Shown here: positions 1-9,452 of the stretch, in pieces
How positions within the stretch are numbered: position 1 is the first letter of the stretch
Layout: every line of letters starts with the position of its first letter
Assembly (NCBI RefSeq): GCF_024643285.1
Contig: NZ_JAMSLW010000003.1
Span: 1 to 64,000 of the forward strand
DNA from: Parapedobacter lycopersici
Lineage (GTDB): Bacteria > Bacteroidota > Bacteroidia > Sphingobacteriales > Sphingobacteriaceae
Length of the DNA: 64,000 bases
Direction: 5' to 3'
Notes under the pieces: generated by a model
Told to the model about the DNA's origin: nothing
The model's input: the letters and a program-made list of their open reading frames with translations, nothing else
Database searches by the model: none
Made by a program: the position numbers and the translations under genes

Positions 1-38
1 TACCCTTATCCGATTTTCTAACAATAAAAACCAAAGTT

Positions 39-3000
39 ATGAAAAAAAGAGAACTATGCAAACAAGTTCTTCGTACTCACTTCTTTGACCAGTTTAAACA
101 AATTTTTTATTTCTTGAACTACGCAATCCTTTTGACGCTTCTATTGACGTTGAATGTGACGGCCAAGAGCTATTCCCAGGGGGAGAAGATTGACCTGGCT
201 GTTGAGGACGTCAAGCTGAAGCTGGTTTTTCCGATGCTGGAGGAGCGCGGGAAGATTCGGCTGATGTACAGCGAGGATGGGCATTCACTGGAACAACTGG
301 TCACCATTCAGGTAAAGGACACCCCGGTACTGACGGTATTGGATATGCTGCTAACCAACACCAACCTCGAATACCGGGCATTGGATGATAACCTGGTTGT
401 AGTAAGACGTAAAAACGTCCAGCAGGACATCACCGTACGCGGAGCGGTCCGGGATGCCGATGGCCGGCCGCTAAGCGGTGTAAGTGTCACCGTGAAGGGG
501 ACAAACAACGGAACGGCTACGAACGACAATGGCCAATTCGAACTCACTTCCGTACCGGTGGATGCCGTACTGGTATTTTCTTATGTCGGGTTCCAGTCCC
601 AGGAAATCCCGGTAAATTCCCGCAGTGAGATTTCCGTGGTTTTAACGGGCGATTCGAGGGAACTGGGCGAAGTAATCGTCACTGCGTTAGGAATCGAACG
701 GGAGAACCGGCAGCTGGGGTATTCTGCCTCGTCGGTGGATACGGACCAGTTAACGGGCAGCCGGACAACCAATGTCGGCAATAGCCTGGTGGGCAAGGTG
801 GCCGGATTAAATGTGTCGGCAGCACCGACCGGGCCGGGCGGATCATCCAAAATCCGGTTGCGGGGACAGTCGTCATTCGGTGGCAATAATGCGCCGCTGA
901 TTGTCGTGAATGGTGTGCCGATCAATAACGCGCCCCAGGGGGGTGCCAATGCATCAGGCGGGGGAAACGCCGGTGAATTGAATACGGATTTAGGCGACGG
1001 ACTGCAAAGTATCAATCCCGATGACGTAGCGTCAATGACCGTGTTGAAGGGTGCCGCTGCTGCAGCATTGTATGGATTCCGGGCGAAAGACGGTGCCATT
1101 ATCATTACCACAAAAACCGGCCGTAACCAGCAGGGTATCGGTATTTCCTACAGCTTGAATTACCAGGCTGACCAGCCATTGGATTACACCGATTTCCAGT
1201 ATGAATTCGGTCAGGGAGAATACGGTATCCGGAATAAAACGGTAGAAGATGTGCGCAGAACAGGGGTGTGGAGCTTCGGTCCCCGGTTCGACGGGGCACC
1301 GATCATGCAGCACGATGGTGTGGAACGCCCTTATGCACCTTATAAAGACCGGGTGAAAGATTTTTACCAGGTGGCTAATACCTTTACCAACTCGCTGGCG
1401 ATCACCGGTGGCAACGAAAAAGGTAATTTCAGGCTGTCGTTTGCCAATACCAATGCAAACAGCATTGTCCCGAATTCCGAATTTGACAAGAAAATCATCA
1501 ACCTGGGGTTGAATTATAACCTGACGGAGAAGCTGTCGACGCAGGTCAATGCCAACTATTCCAATGAATTCAACGACAATCCGCCGGTGGTCAATCAACA
1601 GGCGTTTAACGTGAACCAGACGGTATACACATTGGCTAACAGCGTTGACATGCAATGGCTGGAAAATGCCTACAAAGATCCGGAAACCGGCAATGAGATC
1701 AATCCTGCGCGCTTCACGGACCGGACCAACCCATATTGGTCGATTTATGAACGGTTTGAAACGCAGAAACGTGACCGGTTGTTCGGCAACCTGACACTTC
1801 GCTACGATATCGCCCCTTGGGTGTGGGTACAGGGACGCATCGGGCAGGACTTTTTTACCAGCGTCCGCCACGCCAACCGGCCTACGGGCACAGCCATGCT
1901 GCCAGTGGCTCCTACCGGATTCAACGGCAACTATTTCCAGAACACCAGTACGTTCCGGGAGCGTAACCTCGACTTTCTGGTAGGCCTGAACCATGAGATC
2001 GGCGTCTGGGGTGTGGATGCCACATTCGGCGCCAATTCCATGGACCAGCAATCGGAACGCATGGGCACCTCGGTCACGAATTTCTTTATCCGTGATTTAT
2101 ATACCGTGGACAACGGCCAGATCAAAAACCCGAATTATTCGTACTGGCATAAGCGGGTAAACTCCGTATTCGGAACCGTTGATTTTTCCTTCAACGACCT
2201 GTTATTCCTCAACCTGACCGGACGGAACGACTGGTTCTCTACCCTGAACCCGGCATCCAACAGTGCCTTCTATCCATCGGTGAGCACCAGCTTTGTTTTT
2301 AGCCAATTGTTTGAGACATTGCCTAACTGGCTTGATTTCGGTAAGCTACGGGCTTCTTATGCAGAGGTGGGGGGCGACACGGATCCATATACCAACGCGC
2401 TTTACTACAACATTGAAGACAATTCCTTCAACGGTGTGCCTTTGGGTGTCATCACTTCCGACGTAAGCCCGAATGCCTTCTTAAGGCCGCTCACCGTAAA
2501 AGAGGTGGAAGTCGGTCTTGACGTGCGGATGTTTGACAACAGGCTGTCCCTTGACGTAGCTGCGTATAATAAGCTGACTGAAGACGAAATTCTCAATGTG
2601 GATGTTTCCAATGCCTCGGGATACGGCCAGACGCTGGTCAATGTGGGCAAACTGCGCAATAAAGGGGTCGAAGTATTGCTGCGTGTTACGCCCATACAGA
2701 ACGACCGGTTTACCTGGGAAACCGCATTCAATTATGCGTTGAACCGCAGCGAAGTGCTGCAGTTGGCGGATAACCAACAGCGGTTCGATGTGGGTACCGG
2801 CGAGTATGTGGGGATGGTATCCCATGAAGTGGGCTTACCCATGGCGTCGCTGCGGGGAGTGGACTACCTGCGTAACGAGCAGGGCGAGATCATTACATCA
2901 AACGGCCTGTTCCTTCCGGGAAGTATCGTAACCTATGGCAGTGCGATTCCACCCCATACGGGAGGCTGGTTGAATACGTTTACCTATAAAGGAATCCGGC

Positions 3001-3470
3001 TGTTCGCTCAGATTGATTTTAAGGCAGGCCATAAGATGATCTCGAATTCCAATTTCAACTGGACACGCCACGGGCTTCATAAGAACAGTCTTGTTGGCCG
3101 CGAGACGGGCGTTGTATTCCCAGGGGTCAATTCGGACGGATCACCAAATGCCACACCGGTGGAGGCCGAGCTGTTTTATAGTCAGTACCGGTCGGCCAAC
3201 GTGGCAACCCCCTTTGTGTACGACGCCAGCTTCATCCGCTGGAGAACGCTGTCAATCGGATATGATTTCGCTAAGTTTATGCGGGATAACTTCTTTGTCA
3301 AAGGCTTGAATCTCAATCTGTTTATTAATAATCCATTGATTATCAGTAAACGCGTTGATAACCTGGACCCGGAAGTACAGTATTCGACATCCGATCTGCG
3401 GTCGGGTCTGGAAACCCACGCACTGCCAACGACCCGGACGTACGGACTGAACTTGAATGTCAATTTTTAG
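39..3470 (+). CDS. SusC/RagA-type TonB-dependent outer-membrane transporter with STN domain
   Basis: A 1143-residue outer-membrane receptor that would import an oligomeric or sugar-acid nutrient using TonB energy. An N-terminal hydrophobic signal segment (about residues 22-43) ends near TAKSYSQ. It is followed by an STN (secretin/TonB N-terminal) domain (about 50-122), a carboxypeptidase-regulatory-like beta-sandwich (about 130-205, with VSVTVKGTNNGTATN), the plug (about 212-360, with VLKGAAAAALYGFRAKDGA) and a C-terminal beta-barrel ending in LNVNF. The STN domain normally contacts a FecR anti-sigma factor; no FecR lies within the 38 bases upstream, so the regulator must be outside the window or elsewhere. 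A SusD gene follows 18 bases later. The family is certain; the substrate is not, though the following sugar-acid dehydratases suggest aldonate or uronate material. Confidence 0.96.
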   Translation: MKKRELCKQVLRTHFFDQFKQIFYFLNYAILLTLLLTLNVTAKSYSQGEKIDLAVEDVKLKLVFPMLEERGKIRLMYSEDGHSLEQLVTIQVKDTPVLTVLDMLLTNTNLEYRALDDNLVVVRRKNVQQDITVRGAVRDADGRPLSGVSVTVKGTNNGTATNDNGQFELTSVPVDAVLVFSYVGFQSQEIPVNSRSEISVVLTGDSRELGEVIVTALGIERENRQLGYSASSVDTDQLTGSRTTNVGNSLVGKVAGLNVSAAPTGPGGSSKIRLRGQSSFGGNNAPLIVVNGVPINNAPQGGANASGGGNAGELNTDLGDGLQSINPDDVASMTVLKGAAAAALYGFRAKDGAIIITTKTGRNQQGIGISYSLNYQADQPLDYTDFQYEFGQGEYGIRNKTVEDVRRTGVWSFGPRFDGAPIMQHDGVERPYAPYKDRVKDFYQVANTFTNSLAITGGNEKGNFRLSFANTNANSIVPNSEFDKKIINLGLNYNLTEKLSTQVNANYSNEFNDNPPVVNQQAFNVNQTVYTLANSVDMQWLENAYKDPETGNEINPARFTDRTNPYWSIYERFETQKRDRLFGNLTLRYDIAPWVWVQGRIGQDFFTSVRHANRPTGTAMLPVAPTGFNGNYFQNTSTFRERNLDFLVGLNHEIGVWGVDATFGANSMDQQSERMGTSVTNFFIRDLYTVDNGQIKNPNYSYWHKRVNSVFGTVDFSFNDLLFLNLTGRNDWFSTLNPASNSAFYPSVSTSFVFSQLFETLPNWLDFGKLRASYAEVGGDTDPYTNALYYNIEDNSFNGVPLGVITSDVSPNAFLRPLTVKEVEVGLDVRMFDNRLSLDVAAYNKLTEDEILNVDVSNASGYGQTLVNVGKLRNKGVEVLLRVTPIQNDRFTWETAFNYALNRSEVLQLADNQQRFDVGTGEYVGMVSHEVGLPMASLRGVDYLRNEQGEIITSNGLFLPGSIVTYGSAIPPHTGGWLNTFTYKGIRLFAQIDFKAGHKMISNSNFNWTRHGLHKNSLVGRETGVVFPGVNSDGSPNATPVEAELFYSQYRSANVATPFVYDASFIRWRTLSIGYDFAKFMRDNFFVKGLNLNLFINNPLIISKRVDNLDPEVQYSTSDLRSGLETHALPTTRTYGLNLNVNF

Positions 3471-3488
3471 CAGCAAAATCTGATTAAC

Positions 3489-5036
3489 ATGAAAAGGAAA
3501 CTAACATTTATCATCGTTGCGCTGCTGGTGTCCGTTAACATCAGTTGCGACAAGGATTTTGAAAAAATAAACACGAATCCATCGCTGGCTAATGAACTGA
3601 ATCCCGAGTATTTATTTTCGAATGCACAGCGGTTATCTGCGGCACCGTCTTATCACTACGAAGGCGAGATTGTACAGCACATCAACACCCCATATGGGGG
3701 TGTCCTTGCCGCCGGAAATCGGAACATCATCAATGATCAGCATTCCAATGCGCTGTTCAATACGATGTACACCGACCCGATCCGGTACCTGACGGAGGTC
3801 ATCAACAAAACCCGGGAGAATCCGGCGGCCAGCAATCTGCATCACATGGCACGTATCTGGAAAGCGTATTGTTTTCAGCGGCTGGTGGATACGTATGGCG
3901 ATGTGCCATATTCCGAAGCGGCGTTAGGCTATACCGACGGTAATTTTTTACCTAAATACGATGCATCGGAAGTCGTTTACGATGCGATTATCCAGGAATA
4001 CATTACCGCAACGGATGCATTAGATCCCGCTCAGGGAACGATCGGCGCGGCCGACCTGTTTTACGGGGGCAATATTGAGCAATGGAAGCGGCTCGGAAAC
4101 TCGCTGCTGCTGCGCATTGGCATGCGCTTTACCAAAATTGATGCAGCACGCGCAGAATCGCTTGTCGCGCAGGCGGTAGACCCCGCTAGGGGTGGCGTAA
4201 TGGTTTCCAATGCCGACAATGCATACATTCAGCTCAATGAGATCTTTACGAACAGCACATCCAATGCGTTGCTCGCGGGTGAGCGTGCTAATTATTATGT
4301 GGGCGAAGCATTTGTTAACTTTCTCCGGAACAACCACGATCCGCGGCTGCGGTTGATTGCGGTCAAATATGAAAACCCATCGAATCCGCTGGCGACGGCC
4401 GGAGCGGCCAATACCAATCCGGAGGATCAACAGGGTATGCCTTATGGCTACGATGAGAGTGCGATTGAAGATGCACCGGGTTTCCCGGGTAAGATCGGGT
4501 CGGCTTTCAAGTATTCCCAGTTTAACCGGGCGACCGTTATGCGAATCGATGCGCCGGAATACCTGGTCAGCTACTCGCAGACGCTGCTGCTCCTTGCGGA
4601 AGCCAATTACCGGGGGTATGTCAGTACCGGTGATCCCGCCGATTATTATGCCGATGCGATCGCAGCGCATATGGCGCAGGATGATTTATACGGCACGCCG
4701 CTGAATGTCTCACCGTCCGAACTGGAAGATTACCTGAACGAACCGAACATAGCCTTTGATCCCGCCAGGGCGCTGGAACAGATAAATGTACAGTACTGGG
4801 TGAGCTCTTTCAGGAATTGGGGGGAAGGCTGGGCGAATTTCCGCAGGAGCGGCTATCCGACTTTGACACCGATTAATTTCCCGTCACAGGACCCTTCAGT
4901 AACCAATGGCGATGGCTTTATCCACCGGTTGGTGTATCCCCTGCGGGAAGTTTCGGTGAACAGCGCCAATGTGCAGGAAGCCATCGGCCGTATGGGTGGA
5001 GACAACTTGGGTAACCGTGTCTTTTGGGATCAATAA
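3489..5036 (+). CDS. SusD/RagB-like nutrient-binding outer-membrane lipoprotein
   Basis: A 515-residue surface lipoprotein that would cap the SusC barrel encoded just upstream and capture its ligand. The signal peptide ends in a lipobox (VNISC, Cys20), followed by DKDFEKINTNPS, typical of the SusD-like_2 group. TPR-like helices with FQRLVDTYGDVPYSE and the C-terminal FRRSGYPTLTPINFP stretch are hallmarks of this family. It is cotranscribed with the SusC gene (18-base gap) and followed after 58 bases by the exported dehydratase gene, so the three are likely one unit. The specificity cannot be read from the sequence. Confidence 0.95.
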   Translation: MKRKLTFIIVALLVSVNISCDKDFEKINTNPSLANELNPEYLFSNAQRLSAAPSYHYEGEIVQHINTPYGGVLAAGNRNIINDQHSNALFNTMYTDPIRYLTEVINKTRENPAASNLHHMARIWKAYCFQRLVDTYGDVPYSEAALGYTDGNFLPKYDASEVVYDAIIQEYITATDALDPAQGTIGAADLFYGGNIEQWKRLGNSLLLRIGMRFTKIDAARAESLVAQAVDPARGGVMVSNADNAYIQLNEIFTNSTSNALLAGERANYYVGEAFVNFLRNNHDPRLRLIAVKYENPSNPLATAGAANTNPEDQQGMPYGYDESAIEDAPGFPGKIGSAFKYSQFNRATVMRIDAPEYLVSYSQTLLLLAEANYRGYVSTGDPADYYADAIAAHMAQDDLYGTPLNVSPSELEDYLNEPNIAFDPARALEQINVQYWVSSFRNWGEGWANFRRSGYPTLTPINFPSQDPSVTNGDGFIHRLVYPLREVSVNSANVQEAIGRMGGDNLGNRVFWDQ

Positions 5037-5094
5037 CCATGTATTTTAGGAGATATTAATATATTTAAAACTTAACTGATTTAACATTTAATTT

Positions 5095-6591
5095 ATGAAA
5101 CGCGTCCTACAACAGATTATCGAAAAGAACAAAACAGAAGAAAAACAGCGGGTACAGGAAATACAGGCAGAACTTGCCCACCCAAATACAACCAATGCCC
5201 GGCGCGATTTTTTGAAAAAAGCCGCTATGGGCGGATTGGCCATCGGCGGATTTATGAGCATGTCCATTGAGGATACATTGGCTCACACGACTTCCCGGGT
5301 GAACCGCAGCTCCGCACCATCCGACCTACGGATTACCGACCTGCGTTACTGCGTAACCGCGGTTATGGGCCGTACCGCCATTATCCGTATTGAAACCAAT
5401 CAGGGGATCTATGGATTGGGCGAAGTGCGGGATGGGGCGGATGTGCGTTATGCCCTGTTTCTCAAGAGCCGCATTCTGGGTGAAAACCCCTGTAATGTAG
5501 AGCGGATCTTCAAAAAGATCAGGCAATTCGGCGGGCCGGCACGCCAGGCGGGTGGTGTGTGCGGGGTGGAGATGGCACTCTGGGACATCGTTGGTAAAGC
5601 ATACGGGGTACCGGCATGGCAGCTACTCGGGGGCATGTACCGCGACAAAGTCAGGCTTTATGCGGATACACCGGAAGGTGGATCACCGGAAGAGCAGCGT
5701 AAACGTATTGAATACCGGGTAAAGGACCAAGGGTATACCTGGCTGAAGATGGATGTTTCCATCGGGGAGCTCCGGGGGATGAAAGACACGGTGGTTAACG
5801 GAAAATTCTGGGAAAATGACCGGGGGAACCTGAGTCAATGGGGGGCCAATGATTACATGTCTTACGCAAACCGCATGCACCCGTTTACGCAGGTACAGAT
5901 TACCGAGCAAGGGTTGGAAGAACTGGCGCAGATTGTGGAAAACGTACGGAATCTGACCGGATATGAGATTCCCATTTCGACCGACCATTACGGCCACTTT
6001 GACCTCAATAATAACATCCGGCTGGCTAAAGCGCTTGAGAAGTACCGGCTGGCCTGGTTTGAGGACATGGTACCGTGGCAATACACCGAGCAGTGGAAGA
6101 CAATTACCGAAGCCATTGAGACACCGACGATTACAGGAGAAGACATCTACCTGCTGAAGGACTTCAAACCGCTGATCCATGAGCGTGCGGTGGATCTGAT
6201 CCATCCCGACCTGGCTTCTTCGGGTGGCCTGCTGGAAACCAAACGCATTGGTGATTATGCGGAAGAATTCGGTATCGCCATGGCCATGCACCAGGCAGGC
6301 ACACCGGTATCGTTCATGGCCAACGTACATTGCGCGGCAGCGACCGAGAACTTCCTTTCATTGGAACACCATTCCGTGGATGTGCCCTGGTGGGAAGACC
6401 TCGTGGTTACGACGGACGGCCGGAAGCTGATCGAAAAAGGATTCGCCAATGTGCCGTTGGAGGCACCCGGACTCGGAATTGAACTCAATGATGAGGTGGT
6501 AAAACAGCACCTTCACAAGGAAGATCAAAGCTATTTCCAGCCGACACCGGAATGGGATCAGCTGCGTTCGCATGACCGTACCTGGAGTTAG
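5095..6591 (+). CDS. Tat-exported enolase-superfamily acid-sugar dehydratase (mandelate racemase/MLE family)
   Basis: A 498-residue enzyme of the mandelate racemase/muconate-lactonizing group. These abstract a proton alpha to a carboxylate with Mg2+; the acid-sugar dehydratase members yield 2-keto-3-deoxy acids. After a polar stretch of about 35 residues there is a twin-arginine signal (ARRDFLKKAAMGG, residues 35-47), so periplasmic export is expected. The N-terminal capping domain spans about 78-185 and the TIM barrel about 190-450. Visible candidate active-site residues are K218 (WLKMD), D297-H298 (STDHYGH), E323 (FEDM), E349 (TGED), D372 (HPDLASSGG) and H399 (MHQAGTP), giving three acidic metal ligands plus a terminal His base. 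This fits mannonate/galactonate-type dehydratases better than racemases. The exact substrate is unknown. The neighbours (SusCD, BASS carrier, UxuA) support sugar-acid catabolism. Confidence 0.88.
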   Translation: MKRVLQQIIEKNKTEEKQRVQEIQAELAHPNTTNARRDFLKKAAMGGLAIGGFMSMSIEDTLAHTTSRVNRSSAPSDLRITDLRYCVTAVMGRTAIIRIETNQGIYGLGEVRDGADVRYALFLKSRILGENPCNVERIFKKIRQFGGPARQAGGVCGVEMALWDIVGKAYGVPAWQLLGGMYRDKVRLYADTPEGGSPEEQRKRIEYRVKDQGYTWLKMDVSIGELRGMKDTVVNGKFWENDRGNLSQWGANDYMSYANRMHPFTQVQITEQGLEELAQIVENVRNLTGYEIPISTDHYGHFDLNNNIRLAKALEKYRLAWFEDMVPWQYTEQWKTITEAIETPTITGEDIYLLKDFKPLIHERAVDLIHPDLASSGGLLETKRIGDYAEEFGIAMAMHQAGTPVSFMANVHCAAATENFLSLEHHSVDVPWWEDLVVTTDGRKLIEKGFANVPLEAPGLGIELNDEVVKQHLHKEDQSYFQPTPEWDQLRSHDRTWS

Positions 6592-6695
6592 GGATTGATT
6601 CCCACGTATTTTTTATACTTAGGGTGTACCGGCGCTAAATGTTTATTACATTTGGGATAACCGCCGGTACCCCTTACCGGTATAAAAAAACGATT

Positions 6696-7775
6696 ATGAT
6701 ACAAAAACGCATTTACACCATCCTGCTTATTGCGGCGGCCTGTTCATTAAGCTGGGCCGTGGCACGTTCATTCATGGGGCACATCGACACTGCCGGCCCG
6801 CTGTTCATTTTATTTTTTGTTTTGCTGGCCATCGGCTTACGCGGTTATGCGTCGCTTAAGGGGTTCTCGTATACGGTCGTGATTTTTGCCGCCGTGACCG
6901 CCGCGCTGTATTATCCCGATTATTTTCTGGAGCTCCGTGGGTTCACATTGGCGGCCTTGATTACGCCGCTTATCCAGTTGATTATGTTCGGAATGGGGAC
7001 TTCCATGAGCGTGCGTGACTTTGCAGGGGTAGCGAAAATGCCCAAAGGCGTGATCATTGGTGTCGTCTGCCAGTTTACCATTATGCCCTTAATGGGGTAC
7101 ACACTCGCCAGCCTTACGGACTTTTCCCCTGAAATTGCCGCGGGAATTATTTTGATCGGCTGTGCACCGAGCGGTATGGCTTCCAATGTCATCTGCTACC
7201 TGGCTAAGGGTAACCTGGCGCTGTCCATAACGGTTACGTCCCTGGGAACGCTTATGGCCCCTTTTATGACGCCGTTGCTTATGGGCTGGCTGGGCGGATC
7301 GTTTATTGAGGTGGATGTGCTCGCCATGATGTGGGATATTTTCAAAATGGTCATTATTCCGATCGGACTCGGATTAGTGGTAAACCGGATGTTGCGTAAT
7401 CATTCCAATATTATTAACCGGATTATGCCCCTGGTTTCGATGGCGGGCATTGCTGTTATTATTGTGATTATTACGGCAGCGGGCCGTGACAGCCTCTTAA
7501 CCATCGGACCGCTGTTGATCCTGGTAGTGTCTATGCATAACCTCTCCGGATATACACTGGGCTATTGGGTGGCGCGATTATTCAGGCTGAGTGAGCAGGA
7601 TTGCCGGACCATTGCGATTGAGGTAGGTATGCAAAATGGCGGACTGGCATCGGGAATCGCCAAGGAAATGGGAAAAATTGCCACCGTTGGTCTCGCACCC
7701 GCTGTCTTCGGTCCGTTGATGAACATCACCGGGTCGGTACTGGCATCGTGGTGGCACCGGAAACCAATAACTTAA
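6696..7775 (+). CDS. BASS-family (bile acid:Na+ symporter type) inner-membrane transporter
   Basis: A roughly 359-residue membrane protein with about nine to ten hydrophobic segments, related to the bile acid:sodium symporter family (SLC10/BASS). Bacterial and plastid members carry pyruvate, ketopantoate and other oxo or organic anions with Na+. Family signatures include FGMGTSMSVRDF, GCAPSGMASNVICYLAKGN and the late EVGMQNGGLASGIAK stretch. I prefer the ATG at 6696 (MIQKRIYTI) because the earlier in-frame ATG at 6639 adds a polar, GC-rich leader with no family similarity. It lies between two exported sugar-acid dehydratases, so import of a 2-keto-3-deoxy sugar acid across the inner membrane is a reasonable inference. 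Transport of an unrelated anion cannot be excluded. Confidence 0.87.
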   Translation: MIQKRIYTILLIAAACSLSWAVARSFMGHIDTAGPLFILFFVLLAIGLRGYASLKGFSYTVVIFAAVTAALYYPDYFLELRGFTLAALITPLIQLIMFGMGTSMSVRDFAGVAKMPKGVIIGVVCQFTIMPLMGYTLASLTDFSPEIAAGIILIGCAPSGMASNVICYLAKGNLALSITVTSLGTLMAPFMTPLLMGWLGGSFIEVDVLAMMWDIFKMVIIPIGLGLVVNRMLRNHSNIINRIMPLVSMAGIAVIIVIITAAGRDSLLTIGPLLILVVSMHNLSGYTLGYWVARLFRLSEQDCRTIAIEVGMQNGGLASGIAKEMGKIATVGLAPAVFGPLMNITGSVLASWWHRKPIT

Positions 7776-7833
7776 ACTCGCGGCGTGGAGACACATGAAG
7801 CGGCCGCGAAAATTTAATTAACGAAATAACATC

Positions 7834-8988
7834 ATGAAAGATAATCGTAGGAATTTCATTAAGAAAGGAGCCGCATTGGCTGCCCTGGCGGCTTCGGGCG
7901 GCGGGTTGGCAAACGCTGCCCAACCATTACCATCCGCAAAAGCACAGCAACGGCTTTCGGAAACCGTACAGGACGCGGGGATGGAAATGAGCGAGGCCTA
8001 TTTCTGGGGGCCGGATGAACGGCGCGTCACGCTGGCCAAACAGCTGAATGTATTCGGTGCGGTAGCCGGTGTGAATCCACGGGTGGCCGGACTTGAAAAT
8101 GCCGTACCCTGGCATTACGAAACCATTAAGGCGGTTAAAGACGCGTGGAAAGAAAAACACGGACTGAATTTCAACGTGGTGGAGGGGCCGCCCACACTGG
8201 GTTCCAAAACCAAGCTCGGGCTGGATGGCCGTGATGAGGAAATCGACAATTTCATTGCCTTCATGAAAAACCTCAAGCGGGCGGGCATTGATGTAATCTG
8301 TTACAATTGGATGCCGGTGATCAGCTGGGCCCGGACGGATAACGAACGGAAGGGCAGGGGTGGTGCGCTGATGACGGCATTTAATTACGACGATGTCAAG
8401 GATCAGCCCCTTACGGAATACGGGGAAGTGTCTAAGGAAACCATGTGGAAAAACCTGGAATATTTTCTCCGCGCCGTTGTGCCGGAAGCGGAAAAAATTG
8501 AAATGAAGCTGGCCATGCACCCCGACGACCCGCAGGTGCACAACATACGAGGTATTTCGCGGATTATGAATACCGCGGACAATTTCAGGCGCATGCTGGA
8601 TATTGTGAAAAGTCCGTACAACGGGATTACGATGTGCCAGGGTAATTTTGCGCTGATGGGGGTGGATATTCCAGCCCTCATCCGTGAATTCGGCAAACGG
8701 GATGTGATCCACTTCGTGCATTTCCGCAACGTGCAGGACCTGAGCGGTGTGCTTCCCAGCACCCACTTTGTTGAAACGTTCCATGACGAGGGGATGATTG
8801 ATATGTACGATGCGATGCAGGCCTATTACGACATCGGTTTCCGCGGCCCGATCCGCCCGGACCACGTACCTACCATGGCCGGCGACAGCAACGATCATCC
8901 GGGGTACAGTACGATCGGTGCACAGTTTGCATTTGGTTATATGCGTGGCTTGATGACCGGCGTGGCCAAAAACGGCCGAAAGGCATAG
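7834..8988 (+). CDS. uxuA: Exported mannonate dehydratase (UxuA family)
   Basis: A 384-residue UxuA-family protein; the characterised members convert D-mannonate to 2-keto-3-deoxygluconate (EC 4.2.1.8). The family metal-site residues are visible as H229 (MHPDD), C268 (MCQGNF), H296 (VHFRNV) and D343 (RPDHVP), and the long ICYNWMPVISWARTDN strand is typical. Unlike the cytoplasmic enterobacterial enzyme it begins with a twin-arginine signal (NRRNFIKKGAALAALAA, about residues 4-20) and an Ala-rich cleavage region near residue 29, so it should act in the periplasm. It ends the SusCD-dehydratase-BASS gene run and is followed by a strong hairpin. The function is well supported as a family call. 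The gene symbol denotes family rather than proven substrate. Confidence 0.9.
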   Translation: MKDNRRNFIKKGAALAALAASGGGLANAAQPLPSAKAQQRLSETVQDAGMEMSEAYFWGPDERRVTLAKQLNVFGAVAGVNPRVAGLENAVPWHYETIKAVKDAWKEKHGLNFNVVEGPPTLGSKTKLGLDGRDEEIDNFIAFMKNLKRAGIDVICYNWMPVISWARTDNERKGRGGALMTAFNYDDVKDQPLTEYGEVSKETMWKNLEYFLRAVVPEAEKIEMKLAMHPDDPQVHNIRGISRIMNTADNFRRMLDIVKSPYNGITMCQGNFALMGVDIPALIREFGKRDVIHFVHFRNVQDLSGVLPSTHFVETFHDEGMIDMYDAMQAYYDIGFRGPIRPDHVPTMAGDSNDHPGYSTIGAQFAFGYMRGLMTGVAKNGRKA

Positions 8989-8996
8989 ACTGCTGT

Positions 8997-9036
8997 GGGT
9001 AAACCGGTTTTAGCGATCCCGCTATCCGGTTTACCC
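8997..9036. terminator. Bidirectional hairpin between uxuA and mrpG
   Basis: An 11-base perfect stem (gggtaaaccgg at 8997-9007 with ccggtttaccc at 9026-9036) and an inner AGCG/CGCT helix sit in the 53-base gap between two convergent genes. This is the expected place for a shared Rho-independent-like terminator, although no long U-tract follows on the plus strand. Confidence 0.7.
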
Positions 9037-9041
9037 CTTGG

Positions 9042-9452
9042 CTAACCCGCCTGGTCCGGCCCTTCGCCGGCTGCTGCCTGTTTTGCCTGCACGTCTTTAT
9101 TACTGCTGCTGAGCCGGTGACTGTCTTTGTCATACATTCCCTTCAAATCATCGCGGACAGTGCCTTTCCATAAGGTGGTGCCGATCAGGTAAGCCGTACG
9201 GCCGATCATGTGTGCGGCGACGGGTGCGGTGAGCAGCAGGAAAAAACCAATGGCTACCGCCTTGGTGGTTACCGATACCTGGGGAAAGAAAATAGCCAGG
9301 CTAAATAGCAGCAAACCGCTCCCCAGTGTTGCGGCCTTTACCGTTACCGAGAGGCGCAGGTAAAAATCGGGCATGCGTAAAATGCCAATGGCCGCAATCA
9401 GGATGGCAATCACGCCGATGGTACTCAATATGGCGATAATCAGGTCAGTCAT
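9042..9452 (-). CDS. mrpG: Na+/H+ antiporter subunit G
   Basis: A 136-residue small membrane subunit of the Mrp (Mnh/Pha) cation/proton antiporter. It has three hydrophobic helices and the family pattern GILRMPDFYLRLSVTVKAATLG near residue 25. I chose the ATG at 9452 (MTDLIIAIL) rather than one at 9488, since homologues start directly at the first helix and this gives a typical 8-base overlap with mrpF. A hydrophilic tail of about 45 residues extends past the usual end and is probably cytoplasmic. It is the last gene of the mrpABCDEFG operon. Confidence 0.93.
   Translation of the reverse strand: MTDLIIAILSTIGVIAILIAAIGILRMPDFYLRLSVTVKAATLGSGLLLFSLAIFFPQVSVTTKAVAIGFFLLLTAPVAAHMIGRTAYLIGTTLWKGTVRDDLKGMYDKDSHRLSSSNKDVQAKQAAAGEGPDQAG

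Noticed and set aside
1032-2051. A 339-codon open frame on the minus strand inside the first SusC gene.
   Set aside because: It is antisense to a well-supported SusC with intact domains; its translation shows no family pattern, and it arises from GC-rich codon composition.
4020-4670. A 216-codon minus-strand open frame in the first SusD gene.
   Set aside because: Antisense shadow with no recognisable domain; the SusD frame is complete.
7927-8898. A 323-codon minus-strand open frame.
   Set aside because: It is the antisense shadow of the UxuA-type gene, whose metal-site residues are all intact.
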